DNA of 64,000 bases from Burkholderiales bacterium PBB1 (GCA_002255905.1 NKIN01000001.1:558001-622000); one strand, 5' to 3'; shown: positions 1-9,263, counted from the stretch's first letter. The notes: generated by a model from the sequence alone, not told the origin. Program-made: numbers and translations.

Positions 1-244
1 ATGCACCGAACAGGGCCACTTGCGCCCCTTTCAGGTGCAGTGCTCTTGCACTGGAAATGAACATCCGTATCCCCATCGAGGCCAGGAAGCTCACCTTCGA
101 CAAATCGACGACGGCGGGCCGCCCCAGCGATGCCAGTGCCGCCGTGAAGCGGGTTTCGATGCGATCGACCCCAGGGGAGTCCAGCCGGCCGGTCAGCCGG
201 ATGCAGGTGACGTTGCCGTCCAACTCGCTGATGTCCATGTCCAT
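1..244 (-). CDS. STAS-domain protein (anti-sigma-factor antagonist type), partial at window edge
   Basis: The visible 81 codons form the N-terminal part of a small STAS protein; the rest lies outside the window. Such proteins (SpoIIAA/RsbV type) bind anti-sigma or switch kinases and are controlled by phosphorylation of one serine. The hallmark strand-loop-helix is visible at residues 46-60 (VVDLSKVSFLASMGIR), with Ser56 in the position of the usual phosphoserine. ATG at 244 is preceded by AAGGA at 254-258; a second in-frame ATG lies two codons later. It is 60 bases downstream of an FHA-PP2C phosphatase gene on the same strand, the usual partner that dephosphorylates such an antagonist. Family assignment is from sequence; the partnership is inferred. 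Confidence 0.8.
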   Translation of the reverse strand, partial: MDMDISELDGNVTCIRLTGRLDSPGVDRIETRFTAALASLGRPAVVDLSKVSFLASMGIRMFISSARALHLKGAQVALFGA

Positions 245-304
245 GTCGCAATGTCCTTGAGTCTGGTGGGGTGGGTCGTACGTGACGAGACTATGGCGGC
301 GCCG

Positions 305-1459
305 TTACACGAACGTGACGACCAGCATCGAAAAATCATCGTCCAGCGCACCAGGGCGGGCCACATCCTGGACCGCCCGGTACAGCCGTTCGGGTTCGCC
401 CACACCCGGCACCGCAGGGCGGCGCAGCAGCGGCAGGAAGTCCTGCAAGCCCCATTGCGTGCCCTCCTTGGTGACGACCTCGAAGACGCCGTCGCTGAAG
501 ACATACAGCACGCTGCCCGGCTGCACCTCGATGCTGTCGGCGACGAACTTGGCCTGGGGCGTGGCGCCGATCATCAGGTTTCGGGTCTGAAGCGGGACCA
601 TTTCCTGGCGCGAGGGCTGGGCCAGGTACGACGGGTGGTGGCCCGCCGACGAATAGCGCAGCTGCCGCGTCTGCGGCTCGTAGACGCCGTACCAGATGGA
701 GAAGTACATCCCGCCGTGACTCTCCATCTGGAACATCGCGTTCAGGCGGGCCAGCACCTGCGCCGGGTCGCGGAAGTCGGTGTTCGGCAAGGCGCGCTGC
801 CGCAGCACGTTCATCACCGACACGCTGTGCATCGCTGCGCCGGCGCCATGGCCGGACACATCGACCACGTAGCCAGCGAAGGTGTGCTCGTCGAGCTGCT
901 GGTAGCCGAAGGCGTCGCCACCGAGCTTGGTCGATGGCATGAAGAACCAGTCGGTGCGCACCGGGCCATCACGGATCGGTGCGGGCAGCAGCGCCTTCAC
1001 GTAGCTGCTGGCCTTTTCGAGATCGCGGTCGAGTTCGAGCGACTGCTCGAGCTCGCTCTCCAGCCGGTATTCGTGCCGGAGCACATGGGAGCCGAGCTGC
1101 AGCAAACCGCCGCTCGGCAGGCGGCTCTCCTCGCGCACCCGCTTGCCATCGACGAAGCAGCCGTTGGTCGACTGGAGGTCGATGACCACCGCGTCGACCT
1201 CACCCGACAGCGCGCTGACCTGGCAATGTCGCCCCGACACCTCGGCGTCGGGCAACACGAACTCGCACACCATCTTGCGCCCGATCGTGATCGGCTCCAC
1301 TCCGAAGCGCACCCTGCGACCCTTCTGGCTGCCCTCGACCGCAACCAGGAAGTGCTCGCGCTTTTCCGGCGGCAACTGTGGCGCGATGCTGGAGAGCGTG
1401 ATGGTCAGGAGTGTCTGGTCCGACGTCGGGTCGATGCCGGAATGAGAACTGCTAGTCAC
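305..1459 (-). CDS. FHA domain - PP2C/SpoIIE-type serine phosphatase
   Basis: A 384-residue cytoplasmic protein with an FHA phosphothreonine-binding domain at about residues 40-125 (GR at 60-61, SGRH at 75-78, STNG at 97-100) and a SpoIIE/RsbU-type PP2C domain at about 165-384. Metal-binding acidic residues are visible in GGDAFG (Asp182), DVSGHG (Asp200), SDG (Asp323) and the final DDDFS (373-377). Known proteins of this type dephosphorylate STAS antagonists or kinase substrates. The start is GTG at 1459; there is no upstream ATG in frame. It is divergent from a Ser/Thr kinase gene 170 bases away and upstream of a STAS gene. This suggests a kinase/phosphatase/antagonist circuit in which FHA could read kinase phosphorylation (inference). 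Confidence 0.88.
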   Translation of the reverse strand: MTSSSHSGIDPTSDQTLLTITLSSIAPQLPPEKREHFLVAVEGSQKGRRVRFGVEPITIGRKMVCEFVLPDAEVSGRHCQVSALSGEVDAVVIDLQSTNGCFVDGKRVREESRLPSGGLLQLGSHVLRHEYRLESELEQSLELDRDLEKASSYVKALLPAPIRDGPVRTDWFFMPSTKLGGDAFGYQQLDEHTFAGYVVDVSGHGAGAAMHSVSVMNVLRQRALPNTDFRDPAQVLARLNAMFQMESHGGMYFSIWYGVYEPQTRQLRYSSAGHHPSYLAQPSRQEMVPLQTRNLMIGATPQAKFVADSIEVQPGSVLYVFSDGVFEVVTKEGTQWGLQDFLPLLRRPAVPGVGEPERLYRAVQDVARPGALDDDFSMLVVTFV

Positions 1460-1629
1460 GGGGAGCCTTCGGCTGTCTGGACATGGTGGGAAACGCTAGG
1501 GCGGATGGGCTCCGGTCGCCAAAACGGCTGCAAAACCGATGCCAGAATCGAAAATGTAAGTGGTTGTGTGTCGGCTGTCGCGCGGTCTTTGGCCCGGTGG
1601 TCCACGTAGTACTCAAGGAGTTCGTACCG

Positions 1630-3480
1630 ATGTCTGCGCATCCTGCCGAAGGATCGTCCTCTGCCCCGCCGCCGAACTTCGATGCCGATGCCCCCACGGT
1701 CCTCGCCCCGCGCGAGTCGACTCCACCGGGCCCTGGTGACGCGCCGTCCGAGGTGGTTGCGGCCACCTTGCCCGGGCGTTCAGCCCCCGACGGCGAAACG
1801 CTGCAACAGGTGGGCCGCTACCGCATCCACGAGCGCCTGGGCCGCGGCGGCATGGCCACCGTGTTCAAGGCGCACGACCCGGGCATCGGGCGCGATGTCG
1901 CAATCAAGTTCCTGCACGCGTCGCTGTGCGAAGAGCCCGAGTACCGCGCGCGCTTCCTCAGCGAGGCGCGCGCCGCAGGCGGCCTCTCGCACCCGAACAT
2001 CGTCACCGTGCACGACGTGGGCGAGATCGACGGCCGTCCGTACATGGCGATGGAGCTGCTCGATGGCCAGACGCTCAGCGAAGTGATCGCCGGCGGCGTG
2101 GAGCTGCCGATCCGCGATGTGGTGGTGATGGGTGTTCAACTCGCCCGCGCACTCGACTACGCCCACTCGCGCGGCATCGTGCACCGCGACATCAAGCCCG
2201 GCAACATCATGCAGGTGCGGGGCACGAAGACGGTGAAGGTCACCGATTTCGGCATCGCCCACATCGAGTCTGCCGGCGCCGAGCAGCGCACCCGGGCCGG
2301 TGACATCCTGGGCACGCCTCAGTACATGTCGCCCGAGCAGGCCAAGGGCGAGCGCCTCGACGGCCGCTCCGACCTGTTTTCGGCGGGCATCGTGCTGTAC
2401 CAGATGCTCACCGGCCAACGGCCGTTCCGGGGTGACAGCCTGGTCTCGCTGGCCATGCAGATCACCAACGCCGAGCCCAAGCCGATCGAGCAACTGCGCC
2501 CCGAGGTGCCGGCGGCCGTGCGGCGCATCGTGGCGCGCTGTCTGGCGAAGTCGCCCGACCGCCGCTACCGCAGTGGCAAGGAACTGGCCGACGCGTTGAG
2601 CAAGGTGCTGGCCGAGATCGACGCGGCCGAGCTGGAAAAGAGCCGCCAACGCATCGTCCCGTTGCGCGTGAAGTGGGCGGCGACCATGGCCTTGATCGTG
2701 GCCGTCGTGATGGCGCTGACTGCGACCGTGATCACGCAGCGCCAGTACGCCGCGATGATCAGCCAGGCCACCGATTCCGGGGCCTCGCTCGCGCGTTTCA
2801 TTGCGGCGCAGAACGCGGTGTCGGCGCTGTCCGAGGACTGGGTGGCGGTCGAGGTCGCGATCCAGGAAATCATGAAGGCCAAGGACTTCCAGGGTGTGAC
2901 GGTGGTCGATCGCGAAGGCGTGGTGCGCGCCACCAGCGGCGACAGCGTGGGGCAGACCTACCGCGCGCCGGTGAGCGAATCGCTCGGTGAGCGCAAGGGC
3001 GGCGTGGTGGTCACGCGCTTCACAGCCGACGGCGAACCGGTGCTCGGCTTCGAAGCACCGATCACGTTCCAGGGCAAGCGGGTCGGCACGGTCGCACTCG
3101 GCGTGCCCGAGCGGCCCTTGCTGGGCGTGGCACGGCTGTCGATCGCACTGATGGTGGCCCTGGTGGTGGTGACGGTGCTGGCGGTGGCGGTGGCGATGTT
3201 CTTCGTCGTCAACTGGTTTGCGCAGCCGATCAAGTTGCTGGGCGAGTCGATGCAGGAGATCGCCAAGGGCCGCTTCGATCACCGCATCGCCGAGCAGCGC
3301 AAGGACGAATTCGGCTTGCTGTACGTGGGGTTCGATCAGATGGCGCAGGCGCTCGCCGATCGCCAGGCAAGCGGCCTCGACGGGGCATCCATTTCGCCCC
3401 CCACGCCCACCGCCGTCACCTCACCGCTCACCGGGGACACGGGCGCAACACCTGGAAGCGGTTCGACCCATGTGTCCTAG
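1630..3480 (+). CDS. Membrane Ser/Thr protein kinase with periplasmic sensor and C-terminal HAMP
   Basis: 616 residues. A Hanks-type kinase domain covers about residues 63-330: glycine loop at 70-78, Lys93, catalytic HRDIKPGN at 185-192, DFG at 206-208 and GTPQYMSPE at about 228-236, so the catalytic residues are intact. A membrane segment (about 349-369), a periplasmic sensor-like region (about 370-503), a second membrane segment (about 504-530) and a HAMP domain (about 530-580) follow. Start ATG 1630 is chosen because AAGGAG lies at 1615-1620; a longer frame reaches back to 1483 but lacks such a site and has an unconserved look. Its stop overlaps the next gene's start. The HAMP has no output domain after it, an unusual order. 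It probably phosphorylates cytoplasmic targets in response to an envelope signal (inference). Confidence 0.9.
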   Translation: MSAHPAEGSSSAPPPNFDADAPTVLAPRESTPPGPGDAPSEVVAATLPGRSAPDGETLQQVGRYRIHERLGRGGMATVFKAHDPGIGRDVAIKFLHASLCEEPEYRARFLSEARAAGGLSHPNIVTVHDVGEIDGRPYMAMELLDGQTLSEVIAGGVELPIRDVVVMGVQLARALDYAHSRGIVHRDIKPGNIMQVRGTKTVKVTDFGIAHIESAGAEQRTRAGDILGTPQYMSPEQAKGERLDGRSDLFSAGIVLYQMLTGQRPFRGDSLVSLAMQITNAEPKPIEQLRPEVPAAVRRIVARCLAKSPDRRYRSGKELADALSKVLAEIDAAELEKSRQRIVPLRVKWAATMALIVAVVMALTATVITQRQYAAMISQATDSGASLARFIAAQNAVSALSEDWVAVEVAIQEIMKAKDFQGVTVVDREGVVRATSGDSVGQTYRAPVSESLGERKGGVVVTRFTADGEPVLGFEAPITFQGKRVGTVALGVPERPLLGVARLSIALMVALVVVTVLAVAVAMFFVVNWFAQPIKLLGESMQEIAKGRFDHRIAEQRKDEFGLLYVGFDQMAQALADRQASGLDGASISPPTPTAVTSPLTGDTGATPGSGSTHVS

Positions 3481-4495
3481 TGTTCTGCGGCGCGTCGCCG
3501 TGCTGGTGCTGACCGGCGCACTGGCGGCCTGTTCCAGTGCGCCGCCCCGATCTGTCACTGCGGCAGCAGGTTCAGACCGATCGGCCGGCGCGGTGATCGG
3601 CCAAAGCGACCGGCTGCTGATCTACCGCCCGGGTCGCGATGACACGCTGCGCTCGATCGCCGCACAGTTCCTGGGCGACGAAGACCGAGACTGGGTGATC
3701 GCAGACTTCAACCGCGTGAGCGGCGTGGCCCCGGATCAGCCACTGGTGGTGCCACTGAAGCCGGTGAATCCCGTGGGAGTGTTCGAGGACCGTTACCAGA
3801 CGGTGCCCATCCTCTGCTACCACCGCTTCGGGGGCGCCAGCAACAAGATGTCGGTGTCGCCCGCCAGCTTCGCGGCGCAGCTCGACTGGCTGGCGCGCAA
3901 CGACTACCGCGTGATCCGCCTGTCGCAGCTGATCGGCTTTCTGCAGGGTCGTGAGGCGCTGCCCAAGCGCTCGGTCGTGATCACGATGGACGATGGCTAC
4001 GAGTCGGTGCATCGCTACGCGCTGCCGCTGCTGCGCAAGCACGGCTTTCCGGCCACGTTGTTCGTCTATTCGGATTTCATCGGTGCGGGCGATGGTCTCA
4101 GCTGGGCCCAGCTCGGCGAGCTGAAAGCCTCGGGGCTGGTCGACGTTCAGGCCCACTCCAAGAGCCACCGCAACCTCATCGAGCGCCTGCCCGGCGAGAC
4201 CGACGAGCAGTACCGGCAGAGCCTCGATGCCGAAGCGCGCGTGCCACGCGACTTGCTCGAACGCCGTCAATTGGGGCCGGTACGGCAGTACGCCTACCCG
4301 TTCGGCGACGCCAACGAGGCGGTGCTGGACGCGCTGACGCGTCAGCAGTACCAGCTGGCCGTGACGGTCACCCCGGGCGGCAACGCCTTTTTCTCGATGC
4401 CGCTGATGCTGCGGCGCACGATGATCTTTGGCGACATCGATCTCGATGCGTTCAAGGCCAAGCTGCGGATCAGTCGGCCGGTGGGCACGCCATGA
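3470..4495 (+). CDS. Lipoprotein polysaccharide deacetylase (NodB/PgaB-like) with LysM-like N-terminal part
   Basis: 341 residues with a lipoprotein signal peptide (lipobox LAAC, Cys21). Residues about 48-97 look like a LysM-type domain. The deacetylase domain begins near residue 110; metal and catalytic motifs are MDDG (Asp174, Asp175) and HSKSH (His229, His233). The family removes N-acetyl or O-acetyl groups from envelope polysaccharides; PgaB of E. coli acts on poly-N-acetylglucosamine. The substrate here cannot be read from sequence. ATG 3470 overlaps the kinase gene by 11 bases, and the stop overlaps the next start (ATGA at 4492-4495), so the three genes are one operon. Its location should be the periplasm, anchored to a membrane. 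Confidence 0.85.
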   Translation: MCPSVLRRVAVLVLTGALAACSSAPPRSVTAAAGSDRSAGAVIGQSDRLLIYRPGRDDTLRSIAAQFLGDEDRDWVIADFNRVSGVAPDQPLVVPLKPVNPVGVFEDRYQTVPILCYHRFGGASNKMSVSPASFAAQLDWLARNDYRVIRLSQLIGFLQGREALPKRSVVITMDDGYESVHRYALPLLRKHGFPATLFVYSDFIGAGDGLSWAQLGELKASGLVDVQAHSKSHRNLIERLPGETDEQYRQSLDAEARVPRDLLERRQLGPVRQYAYPFGDANEAVLDALTRQQYQLAVTVTPGGNAFFSMPLMLRRTMIFGDIDLDAFKAKLRISRPVGTP

Positions 4496-5310
4496 GGGGC
4501 TGGGCGGCGCTCTTGTGGGCCGGGATGCTGGTGGGGTGCGCCTCGCCGTCATCCGATTCGAACCGCGCTTCGACCTCATCGGTTGGCGCGTCTGCCGCAT
4601 CGACCGCAGGCTTCGAGCAGCAGTACCGGGAGCGCGCCAGCAGCGCCACACGCCAGGGCCGTCTGGCCGATGCAGCCATCGCCTGGGAGGTGCTCACCGT
4701 GTTGCGGCCTGACTCGCGTGACTACCGCGACGCACTCGCCGACACCCGCCGGCAGATCAGTGCCGCGGCGGCCGAGCGCCTGGCGCGCGCAGCGCAGGCA
4801 CAGCGCCGCGGCGACCTCGACGCCGCGACCCAGGGCTATCTGGCCGTGCTGGCGCTGCAGCCTGACTCCAATCCGGCCGCCGATGCGTTGCGCGGCATCG
4901 AGCGCGAGCGCGTGCGGCGCCAACAGCTCGGGCGGCCCTCACGCCTGACGCTGACCCGCCGTGGCACCGAAACGATGGCTCCGAGCGACAAGCCGGTGCC
5001 AGCCGGTACCGACCGAAACGAGCTGGAGCACGCGGCGATCCTGGCGCGCCAGGGCGAAATCGACAGTGCGATCAGTCTGCTGGAGCGGCGCACGGCGCTC
5101 GACCGCACCGACCGCGCTGCACGCAACCTGTTGGCCGATCTGTACGAGCGCAAGGCGGACGACGCGCTCGCCGCCCGAGACACCGCCAGCGCCATCGGCC
5201 TGCTCGAGAAAAGCCTCCGGCTCGACGCCAGCGATGCGCGTGTGGCCGAACGACTCAAGCAATTGCGCAGCTCGGCTGCCGCGAAGCCGCTGGAGCCCAG
5301 ACCCCGCTAG
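4492..5310 (+). CDS. TPR-repeat lipoprotein
   Basis: 272 residues with a lipoprotein signal (lipobox LVGC, Cys16). The rest is mostly helical with degenerate tetratricopeptide repeats (roughly residues 40-125 and 180-260; the helix pairs LARQGEIDSAISLLERR and ARDTASAIGLLEKSLRLD are typical), separated by a charged linker. TPR lipoproteins usually scaffold envelope enzymes. It overlaps the deacetylase stop by four bases and is the last gene of the operon, so it may bind the deacetylase or the kinase sensor (inference). No catalytic motif is visible. Confidence 0.75.
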   Translation: MRGWAALLWAGMLVGCASPSSDSNRASTSSVGASAASTAGFEQQYRERASSATRQGRLADAAIAWEVLTVLRPDSRDYRDALADTRRQISAAAAERLARAAQAQRRGDLDAATQGYLAVLALQPDSNPAADALRGIERERVRRQQLGRPSRLTLTRRGTETMAPSDKPVPAGTDRNELEHAAILARQGEIDSAISLLERRTALDRTDRAARNLLADLYERKADDALAARDTASAIGLLEKSLRLDASDARVAERLKQLRSSAAAKPLEPRPR

Positions 5311-5314
5311 CGCT

Positions 5315-5333
5315 GGCCCCGCAGCGCGGGGCC
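5315..5333. terminator. GC-rich hairpin between convergent genes
   Basis: Perfect 8-bp stem GGCCCCGC (5315-5322) and GCGGGGCC (5326-5333) with a 3-base loop. It lies in the 29-base gap between the TPR lipoprotein stop and the convergent LysM lipoprotein stop. There is no T-run on either side, so if it terminates it is not a classical intrinsic terminator; it may serve both strands. Confidence 0.5.
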
Positions 5334-5339
5334 GACCCG

Positions 5340-6236
5340 CTACTTCAGCGACTTGATCTTTTCCTTCAGCGCGAGCGCCTTCTGCTGTTCCAGCCGGGCG
5401 GTGTCGTTGCTGGGATCGAGCTGCATCACGCGGTCCCAGTGGCGGATCGCGCCATCGAGGTCCTGCTTGGCAAAGGCACTGCGCGCGCTCACGGTGTAAC
5501 GCTGCACCAGCCGGCGGCGCAGGTTGTCGGCCCTGGCCTGCGACTCGGCGCTCAGATCGCCGCCCGATGCCGTGCGGTAGTCGTTGTAGGCGCGCTCCAG
5601 GTCGCCGCGCTTTTCTGCCGCGTCGGCGGTGGCCAGTGCCTTGTCGGCGGCACTCGGCTCTGCAGCTGCCGGCGCCGCAGGCGAGGGCGGTGCGGCGGGT
5701 GCCGGCTTGTCGGTGCGACGCGGCTCGGCATCCAGCGTGCCGGGCGGAGGTGCCTTGCCCGGGATGCGGATCACCTGACCGCCCGAGACCTGGCGTGGGA
5801 TCTTGATGTCGTTGTAGCGGGCCAGGATGTAGAACGCGTAGATGTCGCCCAGGAAGCGGCCCGCGATGCGCGACAAGGTCTCGCTGGGCCGCACGGTGTA
5901 CGCAAAGGACTCACGGCCGAGCACCGCGACGGGGTCTGCGGTGATCTGGCGCAACAGGTTCTGCGCCAGCTTGTTGTTCGGGTCGCCAGCCAGAACCCGC
6001 TGCAACTCTGCCTTCGCCTGCTCCTCGTTGCCGGTTTCAAGCAGGTCGGCTGCCGCGATCGCCAGCTTCTGCGCTTGCTGAGGTGTTGCAGGCGGCGGCG
6101 GGGCCGCGGGCGTGAGGGGTGGTTCGACCTTGACCGGCTCCGGTGCGTTGGCGGGCGGGGGCCTGACGGGAGTGGGCGCGCAGGCGGCCAGCAACGCGGC
6201 GGTGGCGCACAGCAGAATCAGTCGTGTGGAAAACAT
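5340..6236 (-). CDS. LysM/TPR lipoprotein
   Basis: 298 residues with a lipoprotein signal (lipobox LAAC, Cys19) followed by a proline-rich linker. Residues about 48-105 form a short TPR-like helical part. A LysM-like domain follows at about 112-168 (pattern YTVRPSETLSRIAGRFLGD, then VIRIPG). After a Pro/Ala linker, a second TPR-like segment spans about 205-290. LysM domains bind peptidoglycan glycan chains, so it probably anchors to the wall. It is convergent with the TPR lipoprotein and overlaps the 5' end of the divergent transglycosylase region, whose ATG at 6280 is 43 bases away. Together with neighbours it suggests a wall-associated cluster (inference). Confidence 0.78.
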   Translation of the reverse strand: MFSTRLILLCATAALLAACAPTPVRPPPANAPEPVKVEPPLTPAAPPPPATPQQAQKLAIAAADLLETGNEEQAKAELQRVLAGDPNNKLAQNLLRQITADPVAVLGRESFAYTVRPSETLSRIAGRFLGDIYAFYILARYNDIKIPRQVSGGQVIRIPGKAPPPGTLDAEPRRTDKPAPAAPPSPAAPAAAEPSAADKALATADAAEKRGDLERAYNDYRTASGGDLSAESQARADNLRRRLVQRYTVSARSAFAKQDLDGAIRHWDRVMQLDPSNDTARLEQQKALALKEKIKSLK

Positions 6237-6279
6237 GGAATGGGATGGCGGTGCTTGTCCGCTGGAGTACCGTCACCGA

Positions 6280-7668
6280 ATGCAACCTCACGATTATCGG
6301 CTGGCTCTCAAATCGCCGGCAAGCCGCGGGCTCCGCTGGTTCTGCGGCCTGGTTCTCGCTTGGGTGGTCGTCTTCGATGCGCGGGCAGAGGCGGCCCCTG
6401 ACCTTCCCAGCTGCTTGCAGACGCTGCGCCACGAACTGCCGACCCAGCCCCCGGTGCGCGCCGAGAGCTTCGATCGCTACACGCGGTCGGTCGAAGACCT
6501 GCGTCCGCTGATCGAGCAGTCCAGCGCGGCGCAACCCGAATTCAAGTTGCCGGTCTGGGACTACCTGGCCCGGCTGGTCGATCCTCAACGCGAGGCCGAT
6601 GGTCGAGCGATGCTGCAGCGGCATGCCACGGCCCTGGACGGCATCGCGCAGCGGCATGGTGTCGATGCGGCCACGGTGGTCGCGGTGTTCGGCGTCGAGA
6701 CCGATTACGGCCGCGTCGCCGGCCGCTACCCGGTGATCGATGCCACGCTGAGCCGTGCCTGCCTGAACCTCGGCAGCCGCGAGCGCAAGGCGCACTTCTT
6801 TGCGGCGCTCTATCTGCTCCAGGAGGGGCTGGTGCGGCCCGACACCTTCCGCGGCTCCTGGGCCGGCGCGTTCGGCCTGACGCAGTTCATGCCCGGCACG
6901 TACCTGAAGAACATGGACGACGGCGATGGCTCGAACGACGTCGACATCATTGCCAGCGTGCCCGATGCGCTGGCCACGACCGCGCGCTACCTGAGCGGCC
7001 TGGGCTGGATCGCCGGATTGCCGTGGGGCATCGAGGTCAGCGTGCCACGCGGCAGCGCCGCGCCGTGGAATGCGCTGGAAGCCGACCACGGCTGCCTGGA
7101 GCCGTCCGCCGCGCCGGGCCGCTGCCGCAGCGTGGCGCAGTGGGCGGCGAGCGGCGTGCGGCGCATCGATGGCAGCGCGTTGCTACCGGCCGATGCGCGC
7201 CCCGGTTCGCCCTGGCAGGCCGACACCCGCGCTGCGTTGCTGATGCCGGCCGGGCCCGACGGGCCGGCGTGGCTCGTCACGCGCAACTTCCAGGCGGCCT
7301 GGCGCTACAACCGCGCCGATGCCTACGCACTGGCCATCGGTTTGCTGGGCGATCGGCTGCGCGGCGACCCGGCACCCCTCACGGCCTGGCCCACCAACGA
7401 CCCGGCGCTGTCGCGGGCCGAATTCGTCGAACTGCAGGCCTTGCTGTTGCGCCGGGGCCACTGCGACGTCACGGCCGACGGCCGCGACGGCCCCCGCACC
7501 CGCGCTGCGGTCATGGCCGAAGAGACGGCACAGGGCTGGACACCGAGCGGCCGCGGCGGCGTGAAGCTGCTGGGCGCACTGCGCGTCGCGGCGGCGGCAA
7601 CCAGCCGCTTGCCGACACCCTTGCCGGCAGACTGCGCCGCCAGCGGTCCCGACCCACAGCAGCGCTAG
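6280..7668 (+). CDS. MltB-type lytic murein transglycosylase with C-terminal peptidoglycan-binding domain
   Basis: 462 residues. An N-terminal membrane or signal segment (about 17-36, ending ARAEA) is followed by an SLT_2/MltB domain (about 45-345). The catalytic glutamate is Glu140 in FGVETDYG; GAFGLTQFMPGTY is the conserved loop. A peptidoglycan-binding domain at about 385-440 carries LLLRRGHCDVTADGRDGPRT. The family cleaves the glycan strands of murein to 1,6-anhydro products in the periplasm. ATG 6280 is preferred over in-frame ATG 6235 because the signal peptide begins shortly after it and GGAG lies at 6263-6266. Divergent from the LysM lipoprotein gene. Its stop codon overlaps the stop of the convergent acetyltransferase gene at the palindrome CTAG (7665-7668). 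Confidence 0.9.
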   Translation: MQPHDYRLALKSPASRGLRWFCGLVLAWVVVFDARAEAAPDLPSCLQTLRHELPTQPPVRAESFDRYTRSVEDLRPLIEQSSAAQPEFKLPVWDYLARLVDPQREADGRAMLQRHATALDGIAQRHGVDAATVVAVFGVETDYGRVAGRYPVIDATLSRACLNLGSRERKAHFFAALYLLQEGLVRPDTFRGSWAGAFGLTQFMPGTYLKNMDDGDGSNDVDIIASVPDALATTARYLSGLGWIAGLPWGIEVSVPRGSAAPWNALEADHGCLEPSAAPGRCRSVAQWAASGVRRIDGSALLPADARPGSPWQADTRAALLMPAGPDGPAWLVTRNFQAAWRYNRADAYALAIGLLGDRLRGDPAPLTAWPTNDPALSRAEFVELQALLLRRGHCDVTADGRDGPRTRAAVMAEETAQGWTPSGRGGVKLLGALRVAAAATSRLPTPLPADCAASGPDPQQR

Positions 7669-8141
7669 CCGTGCACCCGGCCGGCGTACAGGCCTGGGGT
7701 GGAGTCGGGGATCTCCACCGCACCCGCCACCCGCCTGAAAAACGCCGGGGCTCCCACAGCGCCTGCGATCGCGTAGCCGTAGCCCATGGCGCGCATCTCG
7801 ACCAGCGCAGCGCGCAGCAGGGCTGCACCGACACCTGAGTGGCGTGCCGACGCCTGCACCCCGATCGGGCCGACGACGCCGCGCGCGGTGGCGTCATAGC
7901 AGACGAAGCCGATCGGTTGATCGTCCTGCACGGCCACCAGCAGGCTGATCGGTCGGTTCTGCAGTGCGACCCGGGCTTCGCTGGCCCAGCCGGCGCTGAA
8001 CTCGGTCTGCACCCAGGCCACGATCAGATCGTGCTCGCAGCCGATGGGCTTGCGCACCAGGCGCTCCGCGGCGAGCGTTGCCGCCGAGAGGGGCTCAGGC
8101 GTCGCAGGCAGCGCATAGAGCCGGATCAGCATGTCGCTCAT
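7665..8141 (-). CDS. GNAT-family N-acetyltransferase
   Basis: 158 residues with a GNAT fold: strand LLVAVQDDQPIGFVCYD, then the acetyl-CoA binding motif A region at about residues 90-116 (VGPIGVQASARHSGVGAALL, where RxxGxG/A is seen as RHSGVGA). The substrate is not predictable. ATG 8141 gives a normal-length GNAT; another in-frame ATG is three codons on. A much longer open frame to 8774 exists but its N-terminal part is antisense to the glutaminase gene and is ignored. Convergent with the transglycosylase gene, sharing stop-codon bases, and divergent from glsA. Confidence 0.8.
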   Translation of the reverse strand: MSDMLIRLYALPATPEPLSAATLAAERLVRKPIGCEHDLIVAWVQTEFSAGWASEARVALQNRPISLLVAVQDDQPIGFVCYDATARGVVGPIGVQASARHSGVGAALLRAALVEMRAMGYGYAIAGAVGAPAFFRRVAGAVEIPDSTPGLYAGRVHG

Positions 8142-8270
8142 GACGCCATTCTTGCAGCCATTGCGGTCGGCGGACACCGCACTGCCGCACCACAGCGGCC
8201 ATCGCGTGGCATATGTTTTGCGTGCCACGCCGGCCATGTACATCGCCCGCGCGCCGTTCGCCTGAATCCC

Positions 8271-9248
8271 ATGCCTCCATCCCGGCCCGATGGCTCCGTG
8301 ATCCAGGAACTGCTCGAGGTGGTCCACGACCGCCACCGCCACATCGATGACGGAGAAGTCGCGTCCTACATTCCGGCGCTCCAGCGGGCAAACCCTGATC
8401 ATTTCGGCATCTGCATCGTCTCGACCCGTGGCGATGTCTTCGAGGTCGGCGACAGTCAGGTCGAGTTCACGATCCAGTCGTGCTCCAAGGCGCTGGTCTA
8501 CGCCCATGCGCTGTCGGTACACGGGCGCGCCAAGGTGCTCGAGCGGGTGGGCATCGAGCCCAGCGGCGACGCCTTCAATTCCATTGCCCTGGACTCCAGT
8601 AACCGCGCGTTCAACCCGATGGTCAACGCCGGGGCGATCACCACCGCAGGCTTCATCGAAGGCGCCGACTTCGCCGAGCGGCGGGCCAAGCTGCTGCGCT
8701 GCTTCAGCGCGGCTGCCGGGCGTGAACTGACGGTCGATGAAACGGTGTATGCCTCCGAGGCCGAGACCGGACACCGCAACCGCGCACTCGCCTGGCTGGT
8801 GACCAACTTCGACCGCATGGACCCGGCGACCAACATGCAGACGCTGGATTTGTACTTCCTGCAGTGCTCGGTGCGCGTCACCGCGCGCGACCTGGCGGTG
8901 ATGGGCGCGACGCTGGCCAACCTGGGCATCAACCCGCTCACGAAAGAAAACGTCTTCGAGATGGCGAGCGTGCAGGATGTGCTGTCGGTGATGTCCACCT
9001 GCGGCATGTACGACTATGCCGGTGAATGGATGTTCCGGGTCGGCATCCCGGCCAAGAGCGGTGTCGGCGGCGGCATCCTCGGTGTGGTCAACCGGCAGCT
9101 CGGCATCGGCACCTATTCACCGCGGCTCGACGCACGCGGCAACAGCGTGCGCGGCATCAAGGCCTACTGTGACCTCGCCGACGACCTCGGGCTGCACGCG
9201 TTCAATTTCATGAACAGCGGCTCGCACTTCCTGAAGCACGTGATCTGA
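8271..9248 (+). CDS. glsA: Glutaminase (beta-lactamase-fold type)
   Basis: 325 residues, the usual length of bacterial GlsA/YbaS glutaminases, which hydrolyse L-glutamine to glutamate and ammonia. The Ser-x-x-Lys catalytic pair is Ser70/Lys73 in QSCSKALVYAHAL. Other conserved blocks are NPMVNAGAI, TGHRNRALAW, the cysteine-containing YFLQCSVRVTARDLAVMGA, and the SGVGGGI-type loop near the end (KSGVGGGILGVV). ATG 8271 starts the conserved N-terminus; no clear Shine-Dalgarno precedes it. The gene stands alone between a divergent acetyltransferase and a convergent RIO kinase. Confidence 0.95.
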   Translation: MPPSRPDGSVIQELLEVVHDRHRHIDDGEVASYIPALQRANPDHFGICIVSTRGDVFEVGDSQVEFTIQSCSKALVYAHALSVHGRAKVLERVGIEPSGDAFNSIALDSSNRAFNPMVNAGAITTAGFIEGADFAERRAKLLRCFSAAAGRELTVDETVYASEAETGHRNRALAWLVTNFDRMDPATNMQTLDLYFLQCSVRVTARDLAVMGATLANLGINPLTKENVFEMASVQDVLSVMSTCGMYDYAGEWMFRVGIPAKSGVGGGILGVVNRQLGIGTYSPRLDARGNSVRGIKAYCDLADDLGLHAFNFMNSGSHFLKHVI

Positions 9249-9263
9249 CCGCGGCGGGCTGCA

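Noticed and set aside
20-1609. 529-codon open frame on the plus strand over the STAS and phosphatase genes
   Set aside because: It is antisense to two genes with clear domains; its translation is Arg/His/Ala-rich without any motif, typical of GC-rich shadow frames.
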